Positions 1 to 7,177 of a stretch of DNA of 10,659 nt are shown piece after piece; position 1 is the stretch's first letter; each line of letters opens with the position of its first letter. Under the pieces are notes generated by a model. That model was not told the origin of the DNA. It saw only the letters and a program-made list of their open reading frames with translations, and did not search any database. Location of the stretch: the NCBI GenBank assembly GCA_003599475.1, contig QZKK01000029.1, forward strand, positions 1 through 10,659, read 5' to 3'. This DNA is from Desulfobacteraceae bacterium. GTDB taxonomy: Bacteria; Desulfobacterota; Desulfobacteria; Desulfobacterales; SURF-15. The translations under genes and the position numbers were made by a program.

Positions 1-2048
1 CCCTTGAGGATCGGCGGCTCGGCCTTTTCGGCCGTTCTTTTTTCCGGATCGATCCGGAACCGGGCGGTGAAGAAAAAGGTGCTCCCTTTTCCCGGGGCGC
101 TCTCCAGCCATATCCGCCCGCCCATTTTCTCAACCAGATGCCTGCAGATCGATAAACCGAGGCCCGTCCCCCCGTACTGCCGGGTCGTCGAAGAATCGGC
201 CTGGGTAAAGCTCTTGAAGATCTCCTCCTGCTTTTCCGGGGCAACGCCGATTCCCGTATCCCGTACGGAAAAGAGAAGCTCGACTTCACCTGTCGCGCCC
301 TGTGCAGCCGGCGCTTGCTCCGCCTGCACAGGAGCGATCCTGCAGTCCACGGCGATTTCCCCCTTCGGGGTGAACTTGACGGCATTGCCGATCAGATTGA
401 TCAGCACCTGGCGCAGCCGCACCGGATCTCCGAGGAGGGCCACCGGAATGCCGGCCTGGAACCGGCAGAGAAGCTCGAGCTCTTTCTGGTGGGCCTTCAG
501 GGCCATCATCTCGCAGCTTTTTTCAAACACCTCCCGGAGATCGAAAGAAGTCTCTTCCAGCGCGAATTGCCCGGCTTCCACCTTGGAAAGATCCAGGATG
601 TCGTTGATCAGATCGAGCAGTCTCTCCCCCGAGCCTTTCAAGATCTCCAGGTACTTGGCCTGCTCGGGTGTCATCGGAGACTCGCCGAGCAATTCGGTCA
701 TACCGATGACGGCATTCATCGGGGTCCGGATCTCATGGCTCATGTTGGCAAGAAACTCGCTTTTGAACCGGGTGGCTTTTTCGGCCGCCTCTTTCTCCAT
801 TCTGGCCCTGCTCAAAAGCAGGTCGTTTTGGATGGCTTTTTGCTCTGCCAGAAGCTTTTCATTCCTGAGTATATTGATGCGATAGGCGAGCCCGATGGAG
901 TAGATGAAGTAGATGATGCAGTAGCCGATGTTGAACATCTGCTGGCTAAAGAGGTTGTTCGGCAAAAGATCCGATCCCTTCGCCAGGTAAAGAGGAACGG
1001 AGAGCAGATTGATCGAAGATGCGATCAGATAAAATACCGCTGTTTTCGATCCGTTTCTGAGGCAGATTCCGGCCATGACGATGCCGCTGACATTGTAGAT
1101 CGTCATGTACGGGAAGAGAAAGGCTTCATTTATCGAATAGGGGAGAAAAATGGATGCGACCGCAAACGCCGCCCCCATGCCGGCAAAAAGAGAGATCACC
1201 TTGTGCGAGCGCGGAGAATAGCGCTTCGTCTGCATGAAGCCCCGGGCAAACAGGGCTTCGAAAGTCATGCAGCTCCAAGCGAAAAACATGGCGAGCAGAG
1301 CGGACAATTCCGGCGCGTCCGGCAGCAGGAACTCCCGATCCAAGCCGTCGATGGATGCCTGGACGGGGATGAAGGAGGCAACGGTCAGAAAGAAAAAAAG
1401 GTAGGCCAGATCCCTCGTTCCGAAATAAATCGACAGACTGTAGATGCAGATGATCAACATGGCACCGTAGAAAATACCGATCGACATCCGTTCGCGGCTC
1501 TCGTTTTCGAAAAAGGACTGAGGATCCCAAAGAGTAAGGGGGATTTCCATGAAATAATCGTCCTCGAACCGCAGATAGAAGATCCCTTCGGAGCCAGCCG
1601 GGATCGTCAAGTGAAAAAGGAAATCTCGATTCGGAATCTCCCGCTGGTCAAAAGGATAGATCCAGCCTGTTTTTTTTACCGAAAAGGAGCCGTTTCCGTC
1701 CGGAATAAAGAGGTCGACTTTGTTCATCAGGGCGTTGCTTAATTCGAGGAGCATCGGCCGATCCGTGGAAAGCCGGCTTACGATCCGAAAGCGGACCCAG
1801 ATTGCAGATTCGGTGTTCCCAAAATTGGGTGACTCGTTTTCATTGGGGACGAATCGGGGGGCGAAGGTCTTCGAGGAGACATCTTCGATTCGCAATTTCC
1901 CTGACTTGTCTTCCAGGGTGTCCAGGTAAGCCCCTAAGGAGTTCCGGGTGGTTTTTTCGGTAAGCTGCAGGGCGGGGGCGGCCGAGAGGATAGACGGGAG
2001 CAGAAGGAGAAGGAAAACGGCTGCAACCGTTTTTTTCAGATGATTCAT
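1..2048 (-). CDS. 7TM-DISM sensor histidine kinase, C-terminus cut by window edge
   Basis: This is a membrane sensor kinase expected to autophosphorylate on His and feed a phosphorelay. The frame stays open from the ATG at 2048 to base 1 (682 residues seen). A signal peptide (about 1-24, [11 protein letters not shown] core) is followed by an extracytoplasmic DISMED2-like beta domain (about 30-180). Next come about seven hydrophobic helices (about 189-390) typical of the 7TM-DISM family, then a short coiled coil (about 392-428). The HisKA H-box is at 432-442 ([11 protein letters not shown], phospho-His 438). The HATPase domain has the N-box (GNAVKF, N555), G1 box (DTGIG, from D597) and G2 box (GGTGLG, 626-631). 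It ends in a charged linker ([10 protein letters not shown]...) of the kind that often leads into a receiver domain, so it may be a hybrid kinase; that part lies outside the window. The start is chosen because the signal peptide follows at once; its Shine-Dalgarno is weak. It lies 69 bp after the ATPase gene, probably in the same operon. The ligand is unknown. Confidence 0.93.
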   Translation of the reverse strand, partial: MNHLKKTVAAVFLLLLLPSILSAAPALQLTEKTTRNSLGAYLDTLEDKSGKLRIEDVSSKTFAPRFVPNENESPNFGNTESAIWVRFRIVSRLSTDRPMLLELSNALMNKVDLFIPDGNGSFSVKKTGWIYPFDQREIPNRDFLFHLTIPAGSEGIFYLRFEDDYFMEIPLTLWDPQSFFENESRERMSIGIFYGAMLIICIYSLSIYFGTRDLAYLFFFLTVASFIPVQASIDGLDREFLLPDAPELSALLAMFFAWSCMTFEALFARGFMQTKRYSPRSHKVISLFAGMGAAFAVASIFLPYSINEAFLFPYMTIYNVSGIVMAGICLRNGSKTAVFYLIASSINLLSVPLYLAKGSDLLPNNLFSQQMFNIGYCIIYFIYSIGLAYRINILRNEKLLAEQKAIQNDLLLSRARMEKEAAEKATRFKSEFLANMSHEIRTPMNAVIGMTELLGESPMTPEQAKYLEILKGSGERLLDLINDILDLSKVEAGQFALEETSFDLREVFEKSCEMMALKAHQKELELLCRFQAGIPVALLGDPVRLRQVLINLIGNAVKFTPKGEIAVDCRIAPVQAEQAPAAQGATGEVELLFSVRDTGIGVAPEKQEEIFKSFTQADSSTTRQYGGTGLGLSICRHLVEKMGGRIWLESAPGKGSTFFFTARFRIDPEKRTAEKAEPPILK

Positions 2049-2117
2049 CTTTCTACCGCCGCGCCTGCATCTGCGATTCGGCAGCACATTCCCACCTATA
2101 GTACCGCATGCTCCGGT

Positions 2118-4289
2118 TCATTTTTTCAAAAGCCGTCGGATGCGGGCCAGGAGCCGGTCTTTATGAATCGGTTTGCGGATCCAGTCATCGGCACCCACCG
2201 TCAGCGCCCTTACTTCGGTTTCTTCGGCTTCCGTCGCCGTGAGCATGATCACCGGTATCTTCTGCAGCCGGGTTTGGGATTTGAGCTTCTCGATAAAAGC
2301 GATGCCGTCCATGTTCGGCATGTTGCAGTCCACTAAAATGAGATCCGGAGCTTTTTCGAATGTTTTTTTCAGCCCTTCCCGGCCGTCGGCCGCCGGGATG
2401 ACTTCGTAAAACTCGCCGGTCAGCATTTTGCCGACGATTCTTCGAATCGCTTCATCGTCGTCGATCACCATGATCCGATCGGGTCGGAATTCCGGATTCA
2501 AATCCGAGGCCAGAACCCATCGATTTTCGACCGCAGCCGCATTTTCGCGGGCTTTTGGAGAAGAGAGCGGCCGCTCTCCGATGGGGCTGCGTTCACCGGG
2601 AGGCGCGGTTCTGAGCACCTCATCGAGTGTCGTGACGCCCGCTTGGGCCTTGTTGAACCCGTCTTCCGTCATCGAGCACATGCCGGAGCCGCGGGCGACT
2701 CGAAGGATTTCCATATCCGAATTTTTGGCCGCGATCATTCCTGCGATTTCGGCATCGACCGTCAGAAGTTCGTAAATTCCGAGCCTGCCGATGTAACCGG
2801 TTCCCTGGCACTCCGGACATCCCCGGCCCCGCTTGAAAACACCCGGGACGGCAGTGGGAAATTTGGATGAAACCGCGGCGGACAAGGGATCGGTTTCATT
2901 GCAGCCCGGGTGTATCTTTCGTACCAGCCGCTGGGCCAGGACGCACAGCAGCGAGCTCGAGATCAAAAACGGCTCGATTCCGATATCGATGAGGCGTGTC
3001 ACCGCGGAGGCGGCATCGTTTGTATGCAGCGTGCTCAACACCAGATGACCGGTTTGGGCGGCTTGCATCGCGATTGCGGCGGTCTCCCGGTCCCGGATTT
3101 CCCCGATCATGACCACGTCCGGATCCTGGCGGAGCAAAGATCTCAGCCCCTTGGCAAAGGTCAGGCCGGCAGCCGGGTTCACCTGCACCTGGTTGATCCC
3201 GGGAAGCGAATACTCGATGGGATCTTCGATGGTGACGATATTGATCTCCGGTGAAAAGATGTAATGGAGCGCGGCATACAGGGTGGTGGTTTTCCCGCTT
3301 CCCGTAGGGCCGGTGACCAGGATCAGGCCCTGGGGCCTTTTCAGAAGATCCACCAGGTTTTTCAGGTCCCTTTGGGGGATGCCCAGGTCGGCCAACGGGA
3401 GGGCGGCCCTGGACTCCAGGATCCGGATGACGATTTTCTCCCCGAAGAAGGTGGGAAGGGTGGAGATGCGAAGATCGAATGGCTTGTCTCCGATGCTGAT
3501 CCGCCCGCGGCCGTCCTGGGGGTTGCGCCGGATGGTGATATCCAGGTTGGCCATGATTTTGATCCGGGAAACGACAGCCGGATGCGCCAACTTGGTAAAG
3601 TTCATGACTTCGCGCATCATGCCGTCCACGCGGAAACGGACGTTTACGTCGTTCTCCTGGGGTTCGATGTGGATATCGCTCGCCCGCCGCTTGATGGCAT
3701 TGAGGATGATGCCGTTTGTAAGCTGCCGGGTCACCCCGCCCTTCGCGGCCTTTTCCAGCTTTTCGAAGCTGATTTCCTCCTGATCCTGGGTGTCTCCGAT
3801 CACCTGGACGGTATCGGCTGCATATTCATCCGAAACGATGACTTGCGCCTCGTCATCCAGAGAGGGAGAGTGGAATTGGAAGAGGAAATCGAGGATCTCT
3901 TTTTCACCGGCGATCGCCGTTTTCACCGGGTATCCGGTAATGAAAGCGATATCGTCTACCGCTCCGTAGTCGGTGGGATTGCTCATGGCCACCCAGAGAA
4001 ACTTATCCTTGAGACTCAGAGGGACGACCTGATTTTTCAGACAGATCGACGGGGGGACGAGGGTGAGGATCTTGGTATCGATTTTCCGGCCGGTCAGATG
4101 GACCATCGGGATTTTTAGCTGTTGTGACAGCGTGCGGCAGATGTCGATTTCGGAGGCCCAGCCGTTATCGAGCAGCATTCGCCCCAGCCGTTTCCCGGCC
4201 GCCTTTGCATCCGCAAGCGCCGATTCGAGCTGTTCGGGGGTGATCAGACCGGCTTCAACCAGAATCTCGCCTAAACGTTTCCGTTTCAT
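2118..4289 (-). CDS. PilB/GspE-family assembly ATPase with N-terminal MshEN domain and C-terminal receiver domain
   Basis: This is a hexameric-type motor ATPase of the type IV pilus / type II secretion family, cytoplasmic, 723 residues against about 570 for a plain PilB. Residues 1-140 form an MshEN domain with two RLG-start 24-residue motifs separated by five residues (RLGEILVEAG... and RLGRMLLDNG...), the known c-di-GMP-binding pattern. The motor core has Walker A GPTGSGKT (327-334), an Asp box (TIEDPIEY, from 353), Walker B (DPDVVMIGEIRD, from 389) and a His box (GHLVLSTLHTND, from 414). The zinc-finger region reads HPGC (460-463) and CPEC (491-494). After a linker of about 45 residues comes a complete CheY-like receiver (604-723): acidic D610-D612, phosphoacceptor D654, T684, K706. 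The ATG at 4289 is preferred because GGGAG lies 10 nt upstream and the family usually begins close to KRLGE. In-frame ATG 4316 and GTG 4325 have poorer ribosome sites. It sits 45 bp after the HPt gene, which could phosphorylate its receiver. No pilin or secretin gene is in the window, so the machine it drives is unknown. Confidence 0.95.
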   Translation of the reverse strand: MKRKRLGEILVEAGLITPEQLESALADAKAAGKRLGRMLLDNGWASEIDICRTLSQQLKIPMVHLTGRKIDTKILTLVPPSICLKNQVVPLSLKDKFLWVAMSNPTDYGAVDDIAFITGYPVKTAIAGEKEILDFLFQFHSPSLDDEAQVIVSDEYAADTVQVIGDTQDQEEISFEKLEKAAKGGVTRQLTNGIILNAIKRRASDIHIEPQENDVNVRFRVDGMMREVMNFTKLAHPAVVSRIKIMANLDITIRRNPQDGRGRISIGDKPFDLRISTLPTFFGEKIVIRILESRAALPLADLGIPQRDLKNLVDLLKRPQGLILVTGPTGSGKTTTLYAALHYIFSPEINIVTIEDPIEYSLPGINQVQVNPAAGLTFAKGLRSLLRQDPDVVMIGEIRDRETAAIAMQAAQTGHLVLSTLHTNDAASAVTRLIDIGIEPFLISSSLLCVLAQRLVRKIHPGCNETDPLSAAVSSKFPTAVPGVFKRGRGCPECQGTGYIGRLGIYELLTVDAEIAGMIAAKNSDMEILRVARGSGMCSMTEDGFNKAQAGVTTLDEVLRTAPPGERSPIGERPLSSPKARENAAAVENRWVLASDLNPEFRPDRIMVIDDDEAIRRIVGKMLTGEFYEVIPAADGREGLKKTFEKAPDLILVDCNMPNMDGIAFIEKLKSQTRLQKIPVIMLTATEAEETEVRALTVGADDWIRKPIHKDRLLARIRRLLKK

Positions 4290-4334
4290 GTTCAACGGAC
4301 TCCCACTTTTTTTCATCGGCAACACCCGAGCGCA

Positions 4335-4640
4335 TCAATCGAAGATCAGCTCCACGCGCTGCAGATAGTCCGACAGTCCATCCGCTGCGTTCTTTACCGC
4401 CGGTGCATCCTTTTGTTTCGCGGCCAGCTCCAAAGACCGTCCGATTTCGGCCGCTCCGTCGAAGCCGAAGCTTTCGGCGCTTCCTTTCACACGGTGCCCG
4501 ATGGTTTGGACAGCTTCAAAATCGTTGGCCGAAACCGCCTCATCGACTCTTTTGGCATAATCTTTGAGCTGGCCCAGATACCATTCCGATTCCTCTGCCA
4601 GGTCCGGGTCCGGCTTCACAATGATTTTTTCCCTTGCCAT
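4335..4640 (-). CDS. Stand-alone HPt phosphotransfer protein
   Basis: This is a small cytoplasmic phosphotransfer protein of 101 residues, essentially one HPt four-helix domain. The diagnostic motif IGHRVKGSAESFGF carries the phosphorylatable His at residue 49, followed by the usual K-G (52-53) and a Gly three helical turns on. HPt proteins shuttle phosphate between a hybrid kinase receiver and a response-regulator receiver. Here both likely partners are encoded just downstream: the receiver on the assembly ATPase and the sensor kinase. It is the first gene of the operon. The ATG has a good Shine-Dalgarno (GAGGTG, about 5 nt upstream) and a sigma-70-like promoter about 40 bp further up. The partner assignment is inferred from gene order. 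The domain call itself is firm. Confidence 0.92.
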   Translation of the reverse strand: MAREKIIVKPDPDLAEESEWYLGQLKDYAKRVDEAVSANDFEAVQTIGHRVKGSAESFGFDGAAEIGRSLELAAKQKDAPAVKNAADGLSDYLQRVELIFD

Positions 4641-4679
4641 GAATGCACCTCAAGTATCCGGAGATTGCTTTTCGGCAGC

Positions 4680-4709
4680 AGTGTATGGAAAAAGCTCTTG
4701 ATCTGTCAA
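4680..4709 (-). promoter_or_regulatory. Sigma-70-like promoter of the HPt/ATPase/kinase operon
   Basis: On the minus strand TTGACA (4709-4704, a perfect -35) is followed after 18 bp by TACACT (4685-4680, four of six -10 bases). A T-run lies just upstream of the -35. Transcription would start near 4673, giving a short leader of about 33 nt before the HPt ATG at 4640, with its GAGGTG ribosome site inside. This is pattern matching only. Confidence 0.55.
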
Positions 4710-4806
4710 TAAAAAACCCGCTTCAGGATGGATACGGAAGCATCGATGCCGGGAGGGAATTGAACGGAGCCGGCCCGCGCACGACAAGCCGTCTACCGGG
4801 TTCAGC

Positions 4807-4937
4807 GTTCAAAGGTTCAACGTTTTCGTAATTTCAATGGTTAGGTCTCGATGATTGCTGTTGATGTCCCCTCGTATTTTGAGTTGAAACCTGGAAACCG
4901 GCGCGATCCTTAACCTCTGAACGTTGAACCTTTGAAC
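4807..4937. repeat. 18-bp perfect inverted repeat within a GTTCAA-type repeat cluster
   Basis: GTTCAAAGGTTCAACGTT (4807-4824) is the exact reverse complement of AACGTTGAACCTTTGAAC (4920-4937), with 95 bp between the arms. Variants of the same unit lie in and next to the loop: GTTGAAACCTGGAAACC near 4883 and CTGAACGTT near 4940. On the minus strand AACGTTCAG(G/A)GGTT occurs twice within 40 bp. The units look like a short dispersed intergenic repeat family. Whether copies exist elsewhere cannot be seen from this window. Confidence 0.85.
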
Positions 4938-4969
4938 CCCTGAACGTTTACCATCTGCGGCAGGCCGGG

Positions 4970-6469
4970 CTAGAACATCTCCTGCAGATTCATGGGATCT
5001 TTGATTTCCAGAGCCGGATCGCGCATGAGCTTATGTTCACCGCGCATATCGATATATTTGGCCATTTCCAGATCGACCTTCATCGGTACCTGGATGCCTG
5101 CATTGGCCAGGATCTGGCGCAGGAAAGCCTCGGATTTGACGGCAAAGGCGATGGCATCTCCGAGAACGCGCAATGCCTCCGGGGCGTTGTGAAACCCCAC
5201 GGAGTTTTCGGCGCCGATGAATACCGTCCGATAGAACGCCTCCTCGTAGAAAGACTCGGCCCTCTTGTATAGTTCTTCATCGATGATTTTACCCTCCGCA
5301 CGGGCCTTGTGCACCATTTCGAACAGTTTGGCCGTTGTGGCCGTGGCATATCCGGAGCGCAGCATCAGGGAGACCGTGCGGTCCTGGATGGAATAGACCC
5401 GCTCCTGAAGCCACTCCGAGCCCTCCGCATGGCACTGCCCGCAGGCACGGAGCTGATTGTCCAGAGGGCTTCGCACCCGGTGGTCGGAAACCTTGTAAAC
5501 CCCCACTTTCGTATAGGGCATATGGCAATCCGCACAGGAGGCATTGGCCTTCCAGTGAACGCTGTTGTTCGAGAAAAGCTCGAATTCGGGATGGCGGATG
5601 AAGGCCATTTTGAAGCCGGTGACCTTCTGGGTCCACTCTTTTACCTCGGGATGCTGGCGGATGGTTTTGATGATATCTTCAATGGTGATTTTTCCCCACT
5701 GGCTGTTCTGCCACGGGAAGAACACCCCCACCGACTCGTTCTGCTCGTTTTTGGGAATGTTGTAGGTGACATGGCACTGCGCGCAGACCACGGAACGCAT
5801 CTGCTGGCGGGTCAGATCGGCGACCTGCACGTCCATTGTCTCCATCGCTTTCCCCAGGGTAAAGCCTCTGGAGATTTTCAGGGACATGGCCTCAGGTTCA
5901 TGACAGTCGACACATGCCACAGCCAGGGTTTTATCCTCCTGGGGAATGTGAGAAAGGATCTCCTGGAATGGCTGCCGGTAATAATCGGCCCCCATTTCCT
6001 TCTCGAGTTTCGGCGCGTAGGGGGTCTTGCAGGTCAGGCAGACCCCGCCGGCCTTGAGCCGGGCAGAATCGACGGCGAGCTGGTCCCTCACCATATGGGC
6101 GTGCCCCCTGGGCTCGTTGTATTCGATTCCGAATCCCCATCCGCTGAACAGCAGCGCCATGTAGGGGTACTTGGAAAGCTTGTCCACCGTGGGGCGGTCA
6201 GCAGCGAAGCCGGTCCGTTTATATCTGCTCAGACCATCCTTGGTGGGCTCTTCGGTCTGCTTCCACAAGTCATACTCGATCGGGTAGGCCTTGCCCCAGA
6301 TTTCAGGATTGATCTCTCCTTCCGGAATCTTGACCGGCTGGACGGCTACCGGCTCTTTCTCCGCACACCCTGAAAGGATCAAAAAGATGGAAAGCAGGAT
6401 TCCAATGCCAACCCGGATCCAAGTCGCACTGTTTCGATGGATGTGTTTACCCAAGCATTGTCGGCTCAC
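4970..6469 (-). CDS. nrfA: Pentaheme cytochrome c nitrite reductase (ammonia-forming), lipoprotein form
   Basis: It reduces nitrite to ammonium with six electrons on the outer side of the cytoplasmic membrane, fed by NrfH. The protein has 499 residues. The catalytic heme site is the Lys-ligated CLTCK (144-148). Four CxxCH sites follow: CVDCH (186), CAQCH (229), CADCH (312) and CGQCH (343). Active-site Arg121 (PRGH), Tyr236 (HVTYN) and His293 (RHPE) are present. The calcium site is not: the usual Glu before the Tyr is Thr235, and the K-x-Q-H ligand motif reads F-I-R-H (290-293), with Arg in place of Gln. This matches the described calcium-independent class. The N-terminus has a hydrophobic signal ending in lipobox LSGC (Cys35), so it is probably a lipoprotein. 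The GTG at 6469 is chosen because AGGGGAG lies 7 nt upstream and it starts 17 bp after nrfH. An ATG at 6547 is in frame but would overlap nrfH by 61 bp. Confidence 0.95.
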   Translation of the reverse strand: MSRQCLGKHIHRNSATWIRVGIGILLSIFLILSGCAEKEPVAVQPVKIPEGEINPEIWGKAYPIEYDLWKQTEEPTKDGLSRYKRTGFAADRPTVDKLSKYPYMALLFSGWGFGIEYNEPRGHAHMVRDQLAVDSARLKAGGVCLTCKTPYAPKLEKEMGADYYRQPFQEILSHIPQEDKTLAVACVDCHEPEAMSLKISRGFTLGKAMETMDVQVADLTRQQMRSVVCAQCHVTYNIPKNEQNESVGVFFPWQNSQWGKITIEDIIKTIRQHPEVKEWTQKVTGFKMAFIRHPEFELFSNNSVHWKANASCADCHMPYTKVGVYKVSDHRVRSPLDNQLRACGQCHAEGSEWLQERVYSIQDRTVSLMLRSGYATATTAKLFEMVHKARAEGKIIDEELYKRAESFYEEAFYRTVFIGAENSVGFHNAPEALRVLGDAIAFAVKSEAFLRQILANAGIQVPMKVDLEMAKYIDMRGEHKLMRDPALEIKDPMNLQEMF

Positions 6470-6476
6470 GTTGCAG

Positions 6477-6483
6477 CTCCCCT
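6477..6483 (-). promoter_or_regulatory. Ribosome binding site fixing the nrfA start
   Basis: AGGGGAG on the minus strand lies 7 nt before the GTG at 6469 and just past the nrfH stop (6489-6487). It favours this GTG over the in-frame ATG at 6547, which would add 26 non-signal-like residues and overlap nrfH. Confidence 0.7.
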
Positions 6484-6486
6484 TTT

Positions 6487-6948
6487 TCAGTTGGTCAAAA
6501 TTGCGCCGCTTCTGGTATGGGACAGGCGGCGATGGCATTCCCAGCAACCGCGTTCCCGGTCGATCCGCCAGACGGTGGTCTCATGGCATCGCACGCAGTT
6601 TCCCTGCAGGACTTCCTGGCCATGATCGGATATCCGGATGCGGTCGGGAACGGTTCCCGAGTAAAAAACCACGACGTCTTTCATCCCGTCGATGCTCTTC
6701 CACAGGTAGTGTGCAAAGACATTCTGGTGGGGCAGATGGCAATCCACGCAGCGTACCGTCCGATGGGCGCCTTCGTGAAACCAGGCTTCATATTCGGCCT
6801 GCATCACATGACAGGACGAGCAGAACTCCGGGGATTCGGATTTGGCCAGCAGGGCAGGCGGTCCGAGCATCAGGAATCCGGCTCCCGCGGCTGCGATGAC
6901 AGCGAGGATCAACAGATAGCGCCACCAGAGCAAAAGAAATCGTATCAC
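6487..6948 (-). CDS. nrfH: NrfH, membrane-anchored tetraheme cytochrome c quinol dehydrogenase
   Basis: This NapC/NirT-family protein oxidises menaquinol and passes electrons to NrfA in the membrane-bound NrfHA complex. The protein has 153 residues, the normal NrfH size. One N-terminal transmembrane helix (about 6-28, after MIRFLLLWW) anchors a periplasmic domain with four c-type heme sites: CSSCHVM (43-49, with the Met ligand typical of NrfH heme 1), CVDCH (67-71), CVRCH (118-122) and CWECH (135-139). The GTG at 6948 is preferred because AAGGGAG is 8 nt upstream and the helix begins at once. An upstream in-frame GTG at 6987 would add 13 residues and has no clear ribosome site. It is the first gene of the nrfHA pair, 17 bp ahead of nrfA. 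No maturation genes or nrfBCD are seen, as expected for the two-subunit type. I see no convincing promoter ahead of it. Confidence 0.95.
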   Translation of the reverse strand: MIRFLLLWWRYLLILAVIAAAGAGFLMLGPPALLAKSESPEFCSSCHVMQAEYEAWFHEGAHRTVRCVDCHLPHQNVFAHYLWKSIDGMKDVVVFYSGTVPDRIRISDHGQEVLQGNCVRCHETTVWRIDRERGCWECHRRLSHTRSGAILTN

Positions 6949-6956
6949 TTCAGCTT

Positions 6957-6963
6957 CTCCCTT
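6957..6963 (-). promoter_or_regulatory. Ribosome binding site fixing the nrfH start
   Basis: AAGGGAG on the minus strand is spaced 8 nt from the GTG at 6948. It lies inside the frame that would be read from the farther GTG at 6987, so it argues for the shorter protein. Confidence 0.65.
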
Positions 6964-7100
6964 GAGAGGTTTGAGGCGCTTTAACACCGCCGGTTCTGCG
7001 ATTGGGGTCTAACGAAACGATGTGAAGATTTCAACTGTGACGATTTTCGCATGACAGCTTTCAAAAAGCAAATCTGCGGTTCAGGTAGGGATTGCATGTA

Positions 7101-7130
7101 TTTACCTTTGCTGGGCGCCTGTCTTATGAT
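7101..7130 (+). promoter_or_regulatory. Sigma-70-like promoter of the adenylate-forming enzyme gene
   Basis: TTTACC (7101-7106) and TATGAT (7125-7130) are separated by 18 bp. Transcription would begin near 7137, giving a leader of about 40 nt that contains GAGGAG (7161-7166) ahead of the ATG at 7178. It lies in the 229-bp divergent gap between nrfH and this gene. Confidence 0.45.
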
Positions 7131-7177
7131 TTTTCCGTGAAGGCATTGCCTTTTATCCCTGAGGAGCCGCTGGATCG

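Larger units (their letters stand above)
4641..4969. other. 329-bp intergenic region between nrfA and the signalling operon
   Basis: No convincing coding frame is visible. The left part holds the promoter and leader of the HPt operon. The right part (about 4799-4950) is made of related GTTCAA/GAACGTT/GTTGAAACC units, including an exact long-range inverted repeat. No clear hairpin plus T-run is seen after the nrfA stop, so nrfA termination is unexplained unless the inverted repeat serves for it. Confidence 0.7.

Noticed and set aside
1126..1530. 134-residue minus-strand open frame inside the kinase gene
   Set aside because: It is a different frame of the same strand; the kinase frame encodes the seven-helix membrane region across this stretch.
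4..1742. Long plus-strand open frames at 4-885 and 315-1742
   Set aside because: They lie opposite the histidine kinase, are rich in Arg/His/Gln-type residues, and show no domain; the minus-strand frame has all HisKA and HATPase motifs.
3264..4118. 284-residue plus-strand open frame opposite the assembly ATPase
   Set aside because: It has no recognisable motif, and the minus-strand frame there contains the Walker and MshEN motifs.
4744..4806. tRNA-like relic on the minus strand: GGTAGAC, a GTC-like anticodon region, GTTCAATTC and CCTCCCGGCA in tRNA order
   Set aside because: The T-stem and anticodon-stem bases do not pair, and no acceptor stem or D-arm is complete; the likeness may be chance.
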